From positions 3,720,001 through 3,784,000 of the forward strand of contig CP094668.1 of NCBI GenBank assembly GCA_022836915.1: 64,000 bases of DNA, in the 5' to 3' direction. Origin of the DNA: Paenibacillus sp. OVF10. Its GTDB lineage: Bacteria > Bacillota > Bacilli > Paenibacillales > Paenibacillaceae. Shown here piece after piece: positions 61,547 to 64,000 of the stretch (positions are counted from its first letter, which is position 1; every line of letters starts with the position of its first letter). Under the pieces are notes generated by a model. That model did not search any database and was not told where the DNA came from. It saw only the letters and a program-made list of their open reading frames with translations. Position numbers and translations under genes: made by a program.

Positions 61547-62658
61547 GTTATCCGAAAGAAGTCAAGAACGCAGGTTAAGTCCACGAAAAAGAAACGTTCA
61601 GTTCATGATGCGAACCGGTTATTCCTGAGACAGATGAATGTGGTTCTGAACAGGAAACTCAAATCCATGCGTAAACATATGGAAGTACAACAATTGGAAC
61701 TGAATCAGCAATGGCTGAAAATGATGCAGGTGGGAAGCATACCTGCCCGAGAAGTGCCAAAAGTGATCTATAAAGAGTTAAATGTGCTTCTTATTACTCC
61801 TTGTAATGACCGAGAAATGTCATCACATTGCGTCCTGATTGAACAGAGTCTGAAACATCTCGTGAGAAATGTGAATGAGATTAAATATATCGAATCCGTG
61901 TCAGCCTGTTTATCTTCTTATGATGTTGACCTGATTATGGTCATCGGAAGCGAAGAAAACTTGCCGGATGAGAATATCACAGCATTAAGGACATCAACCG
62001 TGAAGAAGGCAATCTGGTTGTCTGCCGATCAACAGGTGAATCAAAGCGAAACTATTCTACCGATTTTTGATCACGTGTTTACACAACATTCAACGCAAAT
62101 AAGCGATGATCAGCAGCATATGGGAAGCACTGGTAGTCATGAACTGTTCATGCCGCCTGATCCACATATATTCTGTCCGCAAGCTGTTCCCCGGAGTATG
62201 AATCGGATGTTTATATCATCGGGGATGCAGAACCGGATGGCATCGTCACCGCAATTGCCAAATCAGGTCTTATGGATAACAAAAAGGTTCGGGTGGATGG
62301 AAAGGGTTGGGCACAGATCGGGGATTTCAAGCCTGTTCATACGAATGAAGCTCGTCAGATGTTATATAACGGAAGCAAACTGGTTATTCATAGTGGGGAA
62401 TCAATCAAAAACGTGATGGAAATTGCCGCATGTGGGACGTTTCAGCTCATAGGCCCATCTGTGAATCAGAGCAACGGGATTGACCTTAGTAACTTTCAAC
62501 AATACAACTCTTGTGAAGAACTCACTCAGAAGTTTGAACATTACTGGCAGAGTGTTGATGCAAGGAGACTGGCCGCTAGCCATGCTCTGGCATACATGAA
62601 ATATAATCAATCCCATCTACAAAAAACATTGCGACTGCTGGATATCATTTTCATATAA
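61547..62658 (+). CDS. glycosyltransferase-like protein, CgeB/GT1-type C-terminus
   Basis: About 370 residues; the start codon is not resolved (no ATG before 61634 in this frame, GGAGGG at 61538-61543). The N-terminus is very basic (KSTKKKRS). The middle reads LNVLLITPCNDREMSS, followed after a break by YIIGDAEPDGIV and a C-terminal region with HTNEARQMLYNGSKLVIHSG, as in CgeB-like transferases. The break is at the C run 62189-62192; one C restores it. It probably attaches sugar to a spore or cell surface target. Confidence 0.6.
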
Positions 62659-62719
62659 ATCATCCCAAAAATCACAGGAGCGTAGGCTGCATCATGTTGC
62701 TGCATTGGAGGAGTTCTGA

Positions 62720-63804
62720 TTGAAGGTAATTGCTCTGCATCTGCCCCAATTTCACCGGATTGAGGAGAACGACCGATGGTGGGGGTCGGTTTTACTGAAT
62801 GGACGAATGTAAAAAAAGCCACGTCTTTATATTCGGGTCATTATCAGCCTAAGCAGCCGTTTCAGGGGAACTATTATGATCTTTCCGATCCAGATGTACG
62901 AAAGTGGCAAGCGGAAACGGCTAAACAGCATGGCATTTATGGATTTTGTTATTATCATTATTGGTTCAAAGGCAAGCGTTTGCTGGAAAAACCAGTGAAT
63001 GAAATTCTGGAAAGTGGGGAGCCTGATTTTCCCTTTTGTTTGTCTTGGGCCAATGAGACATGGACAAGAAAATGGGATGGGCAAGAATCCGATATTCTCA
63101 TGGCCCAGAACTATGGGGATCGAGAGGATTGGGAAGAACATTTTAATTATCTGGTAAAAGTATTTAAGGACAAACGATATATTCGAGTGCAAGGTAAGCC
63201 TTTATTTCTGATCTATCGACCAGCGAGTATTCCGCAATGTGAGGAAATGATTCAGTTTTGGCGTGAATTGGCTTTGAAGCATGGCCTGAAAGGGATCCAT
63301 TTTGTGCAGACCATTGGTGGATTCCCTACATTTAATCGTCAGATCTTTGATGCGAGTATGGAATTTGAACCGCATTATACGTTTGCACATGGACATATGA
63401 ATGGAATCTGGATCGGAATGAACATCAAGGGACAGCAGCATATTGCTGTGAATTACGACAAGGTATGGTCCTCCATTCTCGAACGAACACCACACCGTAA
63501 CGGAGAAATTGTCTATCCAGGTGCTTTTGTCAATTGGGATAATACACCGCGGAGAGGTGTTGACGGACAGAGTACGCTTGGGGCCACCCCAGAGAAGTTT
63601 GGGCTGTATCTGTCCAGACAGATGGAACGAGCGAGGACGCTGTACAAAAGTGAATATCTTTTTGTTAATGCCTGGAATGAGTGGGCGGAAGGGGCATATC
63701 TTGAGCCGGATCAAAACTATGGTTATGCTTATTTAAGAGAACTCAAGAAAGTAACTCAGCATGAATTGAACAGAAACAAGTCTATAGGAGGGAGTTCCGA
63801 ATGA
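62720..63804 (+). CDS. WbsX-like protein (GH99-like domain), surface glycan synthesis
   Basis: About 361 residues. The text KVIALHLPQFHRIEEND, GFTEWTNVKKA, FCYYHYWFKGKRLLEKP and NAWNEWAEGAYLEPD is typical of WbsX, found in O-antigen and other surface polysaccharide clusters. The frame breaks at the G run 62781-62785; one G gives RWWGVGFTEWTNV. The start is a TTG at 62720 after GGAGGAG. It follows the glycosyltransferase by 61 bases, so the two are likely co-transcribed. Confidence 0.85.
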
Positions 63805-63815
63805 GGGAACTCTCT
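63792..63815. terminator. weak terminator between convergent genes
   Basis: GAGTTCC and GGGAACTC around GAATGA, followed by TCTGCTTT; it overlaps the end of the WbsX gene. Confidence 0.4.
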
Positions 63816-63828
63816 GCTTTGAGCTTAT

Positions 63829-64000
63829 TTATAGACTATGTTTCGTTGTCAGTACTGTTTTTTGTTTGCGGTACTCCGTTGGAGTTAGCCCTGTATGCTT
63901 TTTGAACTGTCTGGAGAAATAGTACAAATCACTGAAACCGAGATGTTCGGCGATGGCAGTTATTGTGTTCGGGGTGCAGGCAAGCAACTCTTTGGCCTTA
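63829..64000 (-). CDS. AraC-family regulator (C-terminal part only)
   Basis: The gene continues past the right edge of the window. The visible 56 residues hold the second helix-turn-helix of an AraC domain: ITAIAEHLGFSDLYYFSRQF followed by KKHTGLTPTEYRKQK. It converges on the WbsX gene. What it controls cannot be told. Confidence 0.85.
   Translation of the reverse strand, partial: KAKELLACTPNTITAIAEHLGFSDLYYFSRQFKKHTGLTPTEYRKQKTVLTTKHSL

Overview
The window looks like a Paenibacillus chromosome segment. Evidence: the low-to-mid GC Firmicute style of codons and strong purine-rich ribosome sites; several CUT1-type sugar importers (LplA/B/C-like) without their own ATPase; a YesM/YesN-type two-component pair; a CYP102 cytochrome P450 fused to its reductase; many glycoside hydrolases; and dispersed intergenic repeats. 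No rRNA, tRNA, CRISPR array, transposase or prophage gene was seen.

Layout. 0-6.5 kb: an SgrR-type regulator divergent from an MFS transporter, then a heterodimeric ABC exporter. 6.5-12.5 kb: heme O synthase CtaB, a thioredoxin-reductase-like flavoprotein and CYP102. 12.5-25 kb: an M32 carboxypeptidase divergent from an oligopeptide import operon (binding protein, two permeases, two ATPases) that continues into an M20 amidohydrolase, an unusual M28-like protein and a short-chain dehydrogenase, facing a LysR regulator. 25-32 kb: a TetR regulator with a 14-TM drug exporter, a kinase-like protein, an alpha/beta hydrolase, an NAPE-PLD-like metallohydrolase, and a LysE exporter divergent from an XRE-cupin regulator. 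32-46 kb: an arabinan locus with a secreted GH43, a GH51 arabinofuranosidase, two sugar permeases, a sensor kinase, a response regulator and a sugar-binding lipoprotein. 46-54.7 kb: small proteins, TrmB with an MFS transporter, two hexapeptide acetyltransferases, a 6-phospho-beta-glucosidase with a LacI regulator, DUF3817, a small secreted peptide and a thioredoxin-like protein. 54.7-61 kb: a LacI regulator, an ABC sugar importer and GH30, with the same palindromic operator before the regulator and before the importer. 61-64 kb: a 12-residue-repeat protein, two surface-glycan genes and the end of an AraC regulator.

The most striking unexplained signal is a family of structured intergenic repeats (Repeat A: 2838-2913, 7668-7745, 29519-29697 on the minus strand, 44412-44590). 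The two long copies share two conserved blocks and three hairpins. The middle hairpin changes sequence on both arms while keeping its pairing. All four copies point into the 5' region of the next gene. A second, larger hairpin-rich element with imperfect inverted ends (Repeat B) lies at 52142-52320, and a lone end of it lies at 1030-1058.

Caution on reading frames: about thirty frame breaks occur across unrelated genes. Nearly all are explained by one missing base, most often in a run of G or C. They look like consensus errors, not real pseudogenes. The same error also explains two apparent gene fusions (M20-M28 and sensor kinase-response regulator). Coordinates below give the inferred full genes.
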